From contig NZ_JBGFSJ010000001.1 in assembly GCF_041365695.1 (NCBI RefSeq), positions 124,001 to 188,000 on the forward strand: a stretch of 64,000 bases of DNA, written 5' to 3'. The position numbers and the translations under genes were made by a program. Under the pieces are notes generated by a model. It saw only the letters and a program-made list of their open reading frames with translations. It ran no database searches and was not told the origin of the DNA. Positions 57,502 to 64,000 of the stretch are shown here, piece by piece (the first letter of the stretch is position 1; every line of letters begins with the position of its first letter). Source of the stretch: Rhodosalinus sp041365695 (GTDB lineage Bacteria > Pseudomonadota > Alphaproteobacteria > Rhodobacterales > Rhodobacteraceae).

Positions 57502-57959
57502 CCGGGCCCGCCGTGCGGGCCGCGCCGCGCCGGCGGTGTGCGCGGATCGGCATGGGTGGTGCCGGGCTGGTCGGCCGCGCGGCAGGGCTCCGGCGCGAGA
57601 AGCGCGTCGAGCATGTCCGAGATGTCCTCGATCCGTTCGGCGACGACATGGGTGACGCCATGCTCGCGCTGAAGCCGCCCGGTCACCCTCAGAAGCCGCG
57701 CCGCGATCACCGCGCGGCGGAAACGCTCGTAGAGCGCGCGCCAGACCACGACGTTCACCACCCCGGTCTCGTCCTCCAGCGTGACGAAGATCACCCCCTT
57801 TGCGGTGCCGGGCCGCTGGCGCAGGATCACGAGCCCTGCCACCGTCACCCGCGCGCCCGCGGGCGGCTCGCCAAGCCGCGCCGCCGGCAGCGCCGCGGGG
57901 GGGCGCGGCCAGGGCCCGGAAAAGGCGGGCCCGCGCGGGGCAGGGCGCAGCGTCAACAT
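57498..57959 (-). pseudogene. orphan C-terminal OB-fold of error-prone polymerase DnaE2/ImuC
   Basis: 153 residues. VAGLVILRQRPGTAKGVIFV and TLEDETGVVNVVVW are the characteristic C-terminal OB-fold of DnaE2 (ImuC), and the following HVVAERIEDIS also fits. The roughly 900-residue polymerase core is absent: upstream is the SOS box and then a divergent ferredoxin. It may be a deletion remnant or a retained free OB domain. The frame is intact. ATG at 57959 has no ribosome site; the predicted transcript may be leaderless. Confidence 0.75.
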
Positions 57960-57961
57960 GA

Positions 57962-57976
57962 GAACGAAAATAGAAC
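57962..57976 (-). promoter_or_regulatory. LexA (SOS) box of the alphaproteobacterial type
   Basis: GAAC-N7-GAAC, which on the minus strand reads GTTCTATTTTCGTTC, an exact GTTC-N7-GTTC direct repeat, the known alphaproteobacterial LexA site. It ends three bases before the OB-fold start. On the same strand TTGCGC and TATTTT, 16 bases apart, could be the -35 and -10, with the -10 inside the box, as expected for repression. Confidence 0.65.
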
Positions 57977-58109
57977 ATTTGCGCGCCTGCGCAAGCCTGC
58001 GCGGTGTCCTGGCCGCGATGCCCCGGCAACGGGGTCGCAAATCGCTCTGGCGTGTCCTAGATCGCTTGGCTAGGAACCCCCGGAGGAATGAGCAAGGGAA
58101 CGACGCGGC

Positions 58110-58433
58110 ATGGCGAAGATCACCTATATCGAGCACAACGGCACCGAGCACGTCGTCGAGGTCCCGAACGGCCTGACCGTGATGGAAGGGGCGCGCGACA
58201 ACAACATCCCCGGCATCGAGGCCGATTGCGGCGGCGCCTGCGCCTGCTCCACCTGCCATGTCTACGTCCACCCCGACTGGGTCGGCAAGCTGCCGCCCAG
58301 GGAGGACATGGAAGCCGACATGCTCGATTTCGCCTACGAGCCCGATCCCGAGCGGTCGCGGCTGACCTGCCAGCTCAAGGTCTCCGACGCGCTCGACGGC
58401 CTCGTGGTGCAGATGCCCGAAAAGCAGATCTGA
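58110..58433 (+). CDS. adrenodoxin-type 2Fe-2S ferredoxin
   Basis: 107 residues. Cluster ligands Cys40, Cys46, Cys49 and Cys87 give the C-x5-C-x2-C-x37-C spacing of vertebrate-type ferredoxins. Cytoplasmic electron carrier, for Fe-S cluster assembly or P450/oxygenase systems. Family length. The stop overlaps the next start as TGATG. Confidence 0.95.
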   Translation: MAKITYIEHNGTEHVVEVPNGLTVMEGARDNNIPGIEADCGGACACSTCHVYVHPDWVGKLPPREDMEADMLDFAYEPDPERSRLTCQLKVSDALDGLVVQMPEKQI

Positions 58434-59173
58434 TGCGGCTCGCCGCGGCGCTCGCCTGTCTCGTCGCGGCCGGCTGCGCCGCGGCCGACGGCGGCCCTGC
58501 CGGCGATATCGAGTCCGCCCGGTACGAGGGGCCGCTCGATACCTATCCCCATCGCATCATGGGATCGATCCGCGAGAAGGCCGTGCTCGCCGTGACCACG
58601 ACCGACGGGCATGTGTTGCGGATCGACCTGCGTGACGGGCCCGAACCCGACCATGTGTTCGAGGACACCGCCCCCCGCGTCGCCGATGCCGATGGCGACG
58701 GCGCGGCCGATGTGATCGTCGTCGAGACCGACCCGCAACTGGGCGCACAGCTTGCCGTCTATTCGCTGCGGCAGGGGGCGCTCGTGAAGGCGCACGCAAC
58801 GCCGCATATCGGCACGCGCTTTCGCTGGCTCGCACCGGCGGGCATCGCGGATCTGAACGGCGACGGCGTGGCCGACATCGCCTATGTGGACCGGCCGCAC
58901 CTCGCCCGCACCCTGCGCGTGTGGAGCTGGGCCGCCGGCGGCCTGACCGAGATCGCCGCGCTTGAAGGGCTCACGAACCACCGTATCGGCGACGAGGTGA
59001 TCGCGGGCGGCATCCGCGACTGCGGGCAGGGCCCCGAGATCGTGCTGGCCGACGCCGGCTGGCGCCGCCTTCGCGCCGTGACGCTCGCGGATGGGCGTCT
59101 CGCCGCCCGCGACATCGGCCCGCTCGCCGATGGCATGAGCTTCGCCGCGGCCCTCGCCTGCGAGACCGGCTAG
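58433..59173 (+). CDS. FG-GAP/VCBS-repeat lipoprotein
   Basis: 246 residues. Signal with lipobox VAAGC (Cys15). Calcium-binding-type loops DADGDGAAD and DLNGDGVAD mark FG-GAP/VCBS repeats of a small beta-propeller. Exported and lipid-anchored. It is coupled to a cytoplasmic ferredoxin gene by TGATG although the two products sit in different compartments. Function unknown. Confidence 0.85.
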   Translation: MRLAAALACLVAAGCAAADGGPAGDIESARYEGPLDTYPHRIMGSIREKAVLAVTTTDGHVLRIDLRDGPEPDHVFEDTAPRVADADGDGAADVIVVETDPQLGAQLAVYSLRQGALVKAHATPHIGTRFRWLAPAGIADLNGDGVADIAYVDRPHLARTLRVWSWAAGGLTEIAALEGLTNHRIGDEVIAGGIRDCGQGPEIVLADAGWRRLRAVTLADGRLAARDIGPLADGMSFAAALACETG

Positions 59174-59212
59174 CCGCGCAACCTCCCCCCGCTCCCGTGC
59201 GCGGACGGTTCC

Positions 59213-59284
59213 CTGCTTCTTCTTGGCAGAAATACTCCGGGGGAGGCGCGCCGGCAGGCGCGGCGGGGGCGGAGCCCCCCGCGC
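59213..59284. repeat. dispersed Rhodobacterales-type intergenic repeat
   Basis: The block begins with TTCTTCTTGGCAGAAATACT and runs into a G-rich/C-rich part that holds the perfect hairpin GGGGGC (59265-59270)-GGA-GCCCCC (59274-59279). From memory, very similar blocks recur between genes of Rhodobacteraceae genomes. It lies between convergent genes and could act as a bidirectional terminator. One copy seen in this window. Confidence 0.5.
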
Positions 59285-59288
59285 CCTC

Positions 59289-60569
59289 TCAGCCCGCGCG
59301 GCCGCCGCTGAGCGCGCGCCAGCCGATGTCGGATCGCCAGACACCGCCCGGCCAGTCCACGGCGCGCACCATGGCGTAGGCACGCTCGGCCGCCTTGGCG
59401 AGTGTCGCGCCGCGCGCGGTCAGGGTCAGGACCCGCCCGCCGGCCGAGACGATGCGCCCGTCGGCGCGCGCTGTGCCGGCGTGAAAGCACTGGTGGAAAC
59501 TGTCCTCGGGCAGCGCGTCCAGCCCGCCGATGGGCTCGCCCTTCGCGTAGTCGCCGGGATAGCCCTTCGCGGCCATCACCACGGTCATGGCGTGATCGCC
59601 CGCCCAGTTGACGCGGGCCGCGCCCAGCCGGCCCTCCGCGGTCGCCTGCATGAGATCGAGCGCCTGCGCGCCGAGGCGCAGCATCAGCACCTGCGCCTCC
59701 GGATCGCCGAAGCGGACGTTGAATTCCACGAGGCGCGGCCGGCCCTCCGCGATCATGAGCCCGGCGTAAAGGACCCCGGAATAGGGGGTGCCGCGCCGCG
59801 CCATCTCGGCCACCACCGGCTTCACGATCTCCTCGAGGGCGCGGGCCTCCACCTCCGGCGTCACCACGGGCGCGGGCGAATAGGCGCCCATGCCGCCGGT
59901 GTTGGGGCCGGTGTCGCCCTCGCCGATGCGCTTGTGGTCCTGCGCGGTGCCGACGGGCAGCACCTCCTCGCCGTCCACCAGCACGAAGAAGGAGGCCTCC
60001 TCGCCGGTCATGAACTCCTCGATCACCACCTCGGCGCCCGCCTGCCCGAAAGCGCCCGCGAACATCTCGTCCACCGCCGCGCGGGCCTCGTCGAGCGTCT
60101 CGGCAACCACCACGCCCTTCCCGGCGGCGAGCCCGTCGGCCTTTACCACGACGGGCGCGCCGGTGGTCTCGAGGTGCGCCCTGGCGGCGCGGGCGTCGGT
60201 GAAGCGCGCCCAGGCGGCGGTGGGCGCGCCGCAGGCATCGCAGATCTCCTTCGTGAAGGCCTTCGAGGCTTCGAGCCGTGCCGCCGCCGCCGACGGACCG
60301 AAGACGGCGACGCCCGCGTCGCGCAGCCGGTCGGCGATCCCTGCGGCGAGCGGCGCTTCGGGTCCCACGATCGCGAGGTCGATCGCCTCGCTTTCGCAGA
60401 AATTCGCCACCGCTGCGCCGTCGAGAATGTCGAGCGACGCGCAGGTCGCGATCGCCGCGATGCCGGCGTTGCCGGGTGCCACGATCAGCTTGTCGCATTT
60501 CGGGTTCTGCATCGCCGCCCAGGCGAGCGCGTGCTCGCGGCCCCCGCCGCCGAGAATCAGGATGTTCAT
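59289..60569 (-). CDS. purD: phosphoribosylamine--glycine ligase
   Basis: Second step of purine synthesis (GAR synthetase). 426 residues. MNILILGGGGREHALAW starts the N-domain; ATP-grasp region includes PVVVKADGLAAGKGVVVA and TGPNTGGMGAYSP. FNVRFGDPEAQVLMLR is the metal-binding stretch. The start at 60569 is the family start. Divergent from the PfpI gene. Confidence 0.98.
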   Translation of the reverse strand: MNILILGGGGREHALAWAAMQNPKCDKLIVAPGNAGIAAIATCASLDILDGAAVANFCESEAIDLAIVGPEAPLAAGIADRLRDAGVAVFGPSAAAARLEASKAFTKEICDACGAPTAAWARFTDARAARAHLETTGAPVVVKADGLAAGKGVVVAETLDEARAAVDEMFAGAFGQAGAEVVIEEFMTGEEASFFVLVDGEEVLPVGTAQDHKRIGEGDTGPNTGGMGAYSPAPVVTPEVEARALEEIVKPVVAEMARRGTPYSGVLYAGLMIAEGRPRLVEFNVRFGDPEAQVLMLRLGAQALDLMQATAEGRLGAARVNWAGDHAMTVVMAAKGYPGDYAKGEPIGGLDALPEDSFHQCFHAGTARADGRIVSAGGRVLTLTARGATLAKAAERAYAMVRAVDWPGGVWRSDIGWRALSGGRAG

Positions 60570-60694
60570 GCGTCGTGCCTCCGCTCGGGTCGCGCCTGAT
60601 TAGGGGCGCGGCGGGCGCGGAGCAAGCTTGGGCCCGGTTTGCGTGGCGTGTTATCGTATGCTCGACTTCACACCGAACCGAGAGGAGAGACGCC

Positions 60695-61255
60695 ATGTCC
60701 GCACTCGACGGCAAGACCATCGCCATTCTCGCCACCAACGGCTTCGAGCAATCCGAACTGGAGGTGCCCCGGGACCGTCTCGCCGCGGCGGGCGCCACCG
60801 TGCATGTGGTCTCGCCCGAAAGCGGCGAGATCACCGGCTGGGACGGCGACAACTGGGGCCGCCCCGTCCGCGTGGACCGCGACCTCGCCGGGGCCGACGC
60901 CGCGGACTACGACGCGCTGGTGTTGCCCGGCGGCCAGATCAACCCCGACCTTCTGCGGGTCGAGCCGGCGGCGGTGGCCCTCGTCTCGGCGTTCTGGGCG
61001 GCCGGCAAGCCCATCGGCGCGATCTGCCACGCGCCCTGGCTTCTGGTGGAGGCGGATGTCGTGCGCGGCCGCCGCGTGACCTCCTACCCTTCGATCCGCA
61101 CCGACCTGCGTAACGCCGGCGGCGAATGGGAGGAGTCCGAGGTCGTCATCGACCAGGGCCTCATCACCAGTCGCCACCCGGGCGACCTCGACGCGTTCTG
61201 CGACAAGCTCGTCGAGGAGATCGGCGAGGGGCGCCACCACGACCGCGCGGCATGA
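60695..61255 (+). CDS. DJ-1/PfpI family protein
   Basis: 186 residues. The nucleophile elbow GAICHAPWLLVE puts Cys111 next to His112, and Glu18 lies in NGFEQSE, as in PfpI/YhbO proteins that act as glyoxalase-like or deglycase-like stress enzymes. Ribosome site AGAGGAGAG precedes the start. Cytoplasmic. Confidence 0.94.
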   Translation: MSALDGKTIAILATNGFEQSELEVPRDRLAAAGATVHVVSPESGEITGWDGDNWGRPVRVDRDLAGADAADYDALVLPGGQINPDLLRVEPAAVALVSAFWAAGKPIGAICHAPWLLVEADVVRGRRVTSYPSIRTDLRNAGGEWEESEVVIDQGLITSRHPGDLDAFCDKLVEEIGEGRHHDRAA

Positions 61256-61292
61256 GCTTCCCTTCGCCGGCCGGATCGGGCATGCAGGCGGC

Positions 61293-62858
61293 ATGTCCGA
61301 TCTGATCGAAGATGACGGGCCCGGAGCGGGGCCGCGCGGCAACGCCCCCGAATTCACGGTGTCGGAGCTTTCCGGCGCCGTGAAGCGTGTCGTGGAAGGG
61401 GAGTTTCCCCATGTCCGCGTGCGCGGCGAGGTGGGGCGCGTCTCGCGGCCGCGCTCGGGGCATGTCTATCTCGACCTCAAGGACGAGCGCGCGGTGCTTT
61501 CGGGCGTGATCTGGAAGGGCGCTGCGGCGCGGCTCGCCACCCAGCCCGAGGAAGGGCTCGAGGTGGTAGCCACCGGGCGGCTGACGACGTTCCCCGGCCA
61601 GTCGCGCTACCAGATCGTGATCGAGGACATCCGGCCCGCCGGGCAGGGCGCGCTCATGGCGCTGCTCGAGCAGCGCAAGAAGCAGCTCGCCGCCGAGGGG
61701 CTTTTCGACGAGGCGCGCAAGAGGCGCCTGCCCTACCTGCCCGAGGTGATCGGGGTCGTGACCTCGCCCTCGGGCGCGGTGATCCGCGACATCCTCCATC
61801 GCCTGCGCGACCGCTTCCCGCGCCACGTGCTGATCTGGCCCGTGGCGGTGCAGGGCGAGCGCTGCGCGCCCGAGGTGGCGAACGCCATCCGGGGCTTCAA
61901 CGCGCTGCCCAGGCGCGGGCCGATCCCGCGGCCAGACCTCCTGATCGTGGCCCGTGGCGGCGGCTCCATCGAGGATCTTTGGGGCTTCAACGAAGAGATC
62001 GTGGCCCGCGCCGCCGCGGCCTCCGGGATCCCGCTCGTCTCGGCGGTGGGCCACGAGACCGACACCACGCTCATCGATTTCGTCTCCGACCGCCGCGCCC
62101 CAACGCCCACTGCCGCGGCGGAGCTTGCGGTGCCGGTGCGGCTCGACCTCGTCGTGTGGCTCGACGGGCAGGGCGGGCGGCTCACCCATGCGCTGACCGC
62201 GGGCCTCGCGCGGCGCGGCGAGCGGCTGCGCGACCTCGGCCGCGGCCTGCCGCGCCCCGAAACGCTGGTGGAATATCCCCGCCAGCGGCTCGATACGCTG
62301 TCGGACCGGCTGCCCGCGGCGCTCTCGCGCGGGGTGCAGGCCCGGCGTGTGACGCTTTCCGAGGCCGCGGGAAGCCTCAGGCCGGCATTGCTGGCCTCGC
62401 GCCTCGACTTCCGCCGGGACGCCTTCGCGGCGCTTGGCCCGCGCCTCGCCCCCGCGCTTGCGCGCCTTGTCGCGGCGCGGCGCGAGGCACTGGGCCGCCG
62501 CGCGGACCGGCTGGACCTGCGCCCGGTGCGCGACGACCTCGCCCGGCGGCGCGAGGCGCTGGACAGGGTTGCCCGCCGGCTTTCCGAGGCGGGCGCGGCG
62601 GGACTCGCGGCGCGCCGCGAGCGGCTCGCCGCCCTCGACCGGCTGCGCGAGACGCTGGGCTACCGCGCCACGCTGGAGCGCGGCTATGCCGTGGTCCGCG
62701 GCGACGGCGCCGTGGTCACGCGCAAGGCGGCGGCCGAGGCCGCGAGCGCGCTGGAGGTTGAGTTCGCCGATGGCCGGCTGCGCCTCGGGCAGGGCCCGAA
62801 GCGCGGCGGCGGGAGCAAGGCGAGCGACCCGCCGCCCGAGCAGGGCTCCCTGTTCTAG
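61293..62858 (+). CDS. xseA: exodeoxyribonuclease VII large subunit
   Basis: 521 residues. N-terminal OB-fold (EFTVSELSGAVKRVVEG, VRVRGEVGRVSRPRSGHVY), central nuclease domain (VVTSPSGAVIRDILHRL, ARGGGSIEDLWGFNEE, SAVGHETDTTLIDFVSD) and a long Arg-rich coiled coil. Degrades single-stranded DNA with XseB. Complete and of usual length. Its partner xseB is not in the window. Confidence 0.97.
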   Translation: MSDLIEDDGPGAGPRGNAPEFTVSELSGAVKRVVEGEFPHVRVRGEVGRVSRPRSGHVYLDLKDERAVLSGVIWKGAAARLATQPEEGLEVVATGRLTTFPGQSRYQIVIEDIRPAGQGALMALLEQRKKQLAAEGLFDEARKRRLPYLPEVIGVVTSPSGAVIRDILHRLRDRFPRHVLIWPVAVQGERCAPEVANAIRGFNALPRRGPIPRPDLLIVARGGGSIEDLWGFNEEIVARAAAASGIPLVSAVGHETDTTLIDFVSDRRAPTPTAAAELAVPVRLDLVVWLDGQGGRLTHALTAGLARRGERLRDLGRGLPRPETLVEYPRQRLDTLSDRLPAALSRGVQARRVTLSEAAGSLRPALLASRLDFRRDAFAALGPRLAPALARLVAARREALGRRADRLDLRPVRDDLARRREALDRVARRLSEAGAAGLAARRERLAALDRLRETLGYRATLERGYAVVRGDGAVVTRKAAAEAASALEVEFADGRLRLGQGPKRGGGSKASDPPPEQGSLF

Positions 62859-62864
62859 GCGCGG

Positions 62865-64000
62865 TCAGCGCCGGGCGAGAATGAGCGTCTCGCCCCCCCC
62901 GCGCAACAGCAGCGCGCCGGTTTCGTCGATGTCGAAGCCGTCCACTTTCCCCAGCGCGTCGTAGAATCGCTGTTCCTGGTTCATGACCGCCTCCGCGCAG
63001 GCCATCATGGTCCCCGCGACCGGCCCGACGGTCAGCCGCTCTCCGGTCAGTTCGAACTGGCCGGTATAGCGGTTGCAGCCGCCGGTGCCGCTGACGCGGC
63101 CCTCCCGGCCGACATGGACGGTCACGCGCGACGAATCGATCAGCCCTTCGCCGGAGATGTCCTCGACCACCCACTCGCGTCCGGTCAGAAGCTCGATCGG
63201 CGCACCGCCGCAGCCGCGAAGCGTCTGCTCGCGCGTCTCGACGGTCACGGTTTCGGGATAGGGCATTCCGGTCATGCTGTCGCGGCAGATCGTCTCGGCC
63301 ACGGTCAGGCGGATGTCGGCCTCGGGCATCGCGTAGCCGAAGGCCCCGTCCGCGATCACGGGATCGGGAAGCTGGGCGGTCACCGATTCGGCGCCCATGC
63401 CGGTGGTCAGGGTGACCTGTCCGCCCTGCATCTCCAGCGTCCAGAACGGCTCGTTGCCGCGCGCGGTCCATGCGGGCGCGGCGTCGGGGGGCACGAGCCG
63501 GCACTCCGGCAGCGCCTCGCCATCGATTTCGACCATTGCGCTGTCGCCCTTCGTCCAGACCATGGCCGAACCGTCGGCGGCCTCGAACTTCGCGCCGGAC
63601 GCCGCGCGCACCTGATCGAGCTCGATCACGGCGGTCCCGGTGTCCAGAAGCGCCTTTTCGCCGGCGAAGCCGAGCCGCAGACGCCGGTCGCCGCAGACCA
63701 TCTCGCTGGTGAATCCCATCGGCGTGTAGGGCCGCAGCATGACCTCGCCCACGTCCACCGGCTCTGCGCCGGGTTCCACGGCCACGGGCGCGCTCAGCCA
63801 GCGCGGCGCGCCGTCCACGAAGATCGCCACCCGCAGATCGGCGCGCAGGCCTTGCGGGATGTCCACCGAGAAGGGCAGGGGCACCTGCGCGCCCTCGGTG
63901 GCTTCGCGGACGAAGCCCAGGCTTTCGTCGTTGAAGCCGCGCGCCTCCACCGCGATCTCGGCGTCGGGCGGCAGGGCGATGCGCGCCATGTAGGACGCGC
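62865..64000 (-). CDS. META-domain protein with YbaY-like N-terminal part, 5' end beyond the window
   Basis: At least 377 residues; the frame is still open at the window edge (…ASYMARIALPPDAEI), so the ATG at 63989 is probably internal. The first part resembles the YbaY-type lipoprotein domain (ARIALPPDAEI, LPFSVDIPQG). A middle domain has a C-terminal COG3650-like region (WTARGNEPFWTLEM). The end is a META/HslJ domain (GREWVVEDISGEGLIDSS, SGTGGCNRYTGQFEL). Probably an envelope lipoprotein; the signal lies outside the window. Confidence 0.8.
   Translation of the reverse strand, partial: ASYMARIALPPDAEIAVEARGFNDESLGFVREATEGAQVPLPFSVDIPQGLRADLRVAIFVDGAPRWLSAPVAVEPGAEPVDVGEVMLRPYTPMGFTSEMVCGDRRLRLGFAGEKALLDTGTAVIELDQVRAASGAKFEAADGSAMVWTKGDSAMVEIDGEALPECRLVPPDAAPAWTARGNEPFWTLEMQGGQVTLTTGMGAESVTAQLPDPVIADGAFGYAMPEADIRLTVAETICRDSMTGMPYPETVTVETREQTLRGCGGAPIELLTGREWVVEDISGEGLIDSSRVTVHVGREGRVSGTGGCNRYTGQFELTGERLTVGPVAGTMMACAEAVMNQEQRFYDALGKVDGFDIDETGALLLRGGGETLILARR

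Noticed and set aside
54499..58029. A minus-strand open frame of 1176 codons
   Set aside because: Antisense to the Do protease and mgtE; Arg/His/Gly/Asp-rich without motifs. The real genes have full catalytic motifs.

Overview
The window is high-GC DNA from an alphaproteobacterium, almost certainly Rhodobacterales (Paracoccus/Rhodobacter/Roseobacter group). The evidence is the nuo (complex I) gene order interrupted by small family-specific genes, the order nuoN-birA-coaX-RNase J, an alphaproteobacterial GTTC-N7-GTTC SOS box, DUF2842 after purA, DUF2065 behind hflKC, and an intergenic repeat I recall from this group. All names come from reading the sequence; no database search was run.

Region 1 (1-25.4 kb): nuoC, D, E, F, then a 3.8-kb interruption, then nuoG, H, I, J, K, L, M, N, birA, coaX and the RNase J gene. 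Many neighbours overlap by ATGA or TGATG, which suggests translational coupling. Between the structural genes lie accessory genes: a two-helix membrane protein, a PAPS-type sulfotransferase, four small exported proteins (three with a lipobox), a membrane protein with a C-terminal helix-hairpin-helix domain shared with the NuoE tail, DUF5337- and DUF5333-like proteins, a 62-aa protein and a Cys-free carboxymuconolactone-decarboxylase-like protein. The nuoF-nuoG gap holds two genes on the opposite strand: a zinc-ribbon HExxH metallopeptidase-like protein, and a secreted caspase-fold protein with no cysteine in its mature part and two peptidoglycan-binding-like domains.

Region 2 (25.6-35.4 kb, minus strand): a DEAD-box helicase, then a probable polyamine or amine utilisation locus: PuuB-like oxidase, two glutamine-synthetase-like ligases, a class I amidotransferase and a four-gene polar amino acid type ABC importer. 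Two palindromes lie in front of its transcription units.

Region 3 (35.5-49.5 kb): a PhnD-like protein, two TerB-like paralogues, a DUF1330 protein, a secreted protein, pyrG, secG, purA, a DUF2842 protein, a very large acidic low-complexity protein, thiN, two EamA transporters, L-serine dehydratase and a glutathione S-transferase.

Region 4 (49.6-64 kb): rpiA, gor, hflK-hflC-DUF2065, a Do-family protease with a clear terminator, mgtE, an orphan C-terminal fragment of the error-prone polymerase DnaE2/ImuC with an SOS box at its start codon, an adrenodoxin-type ferredoxin coupled to an FG-GAP lipoprotein, purD, a PfpI/DJ-1 protein, xseA and a META-domain protein cut by the window end.

The most unusual items are the Cys-free caspase-like protein inside the nuo locus, the SOS-box-linked orphan polymerase fragment, and the shared HhH tails of NuoE and its neighbour. 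No tRNA, rRNA, CRISPR array, insertion sequence or prophage was seen.
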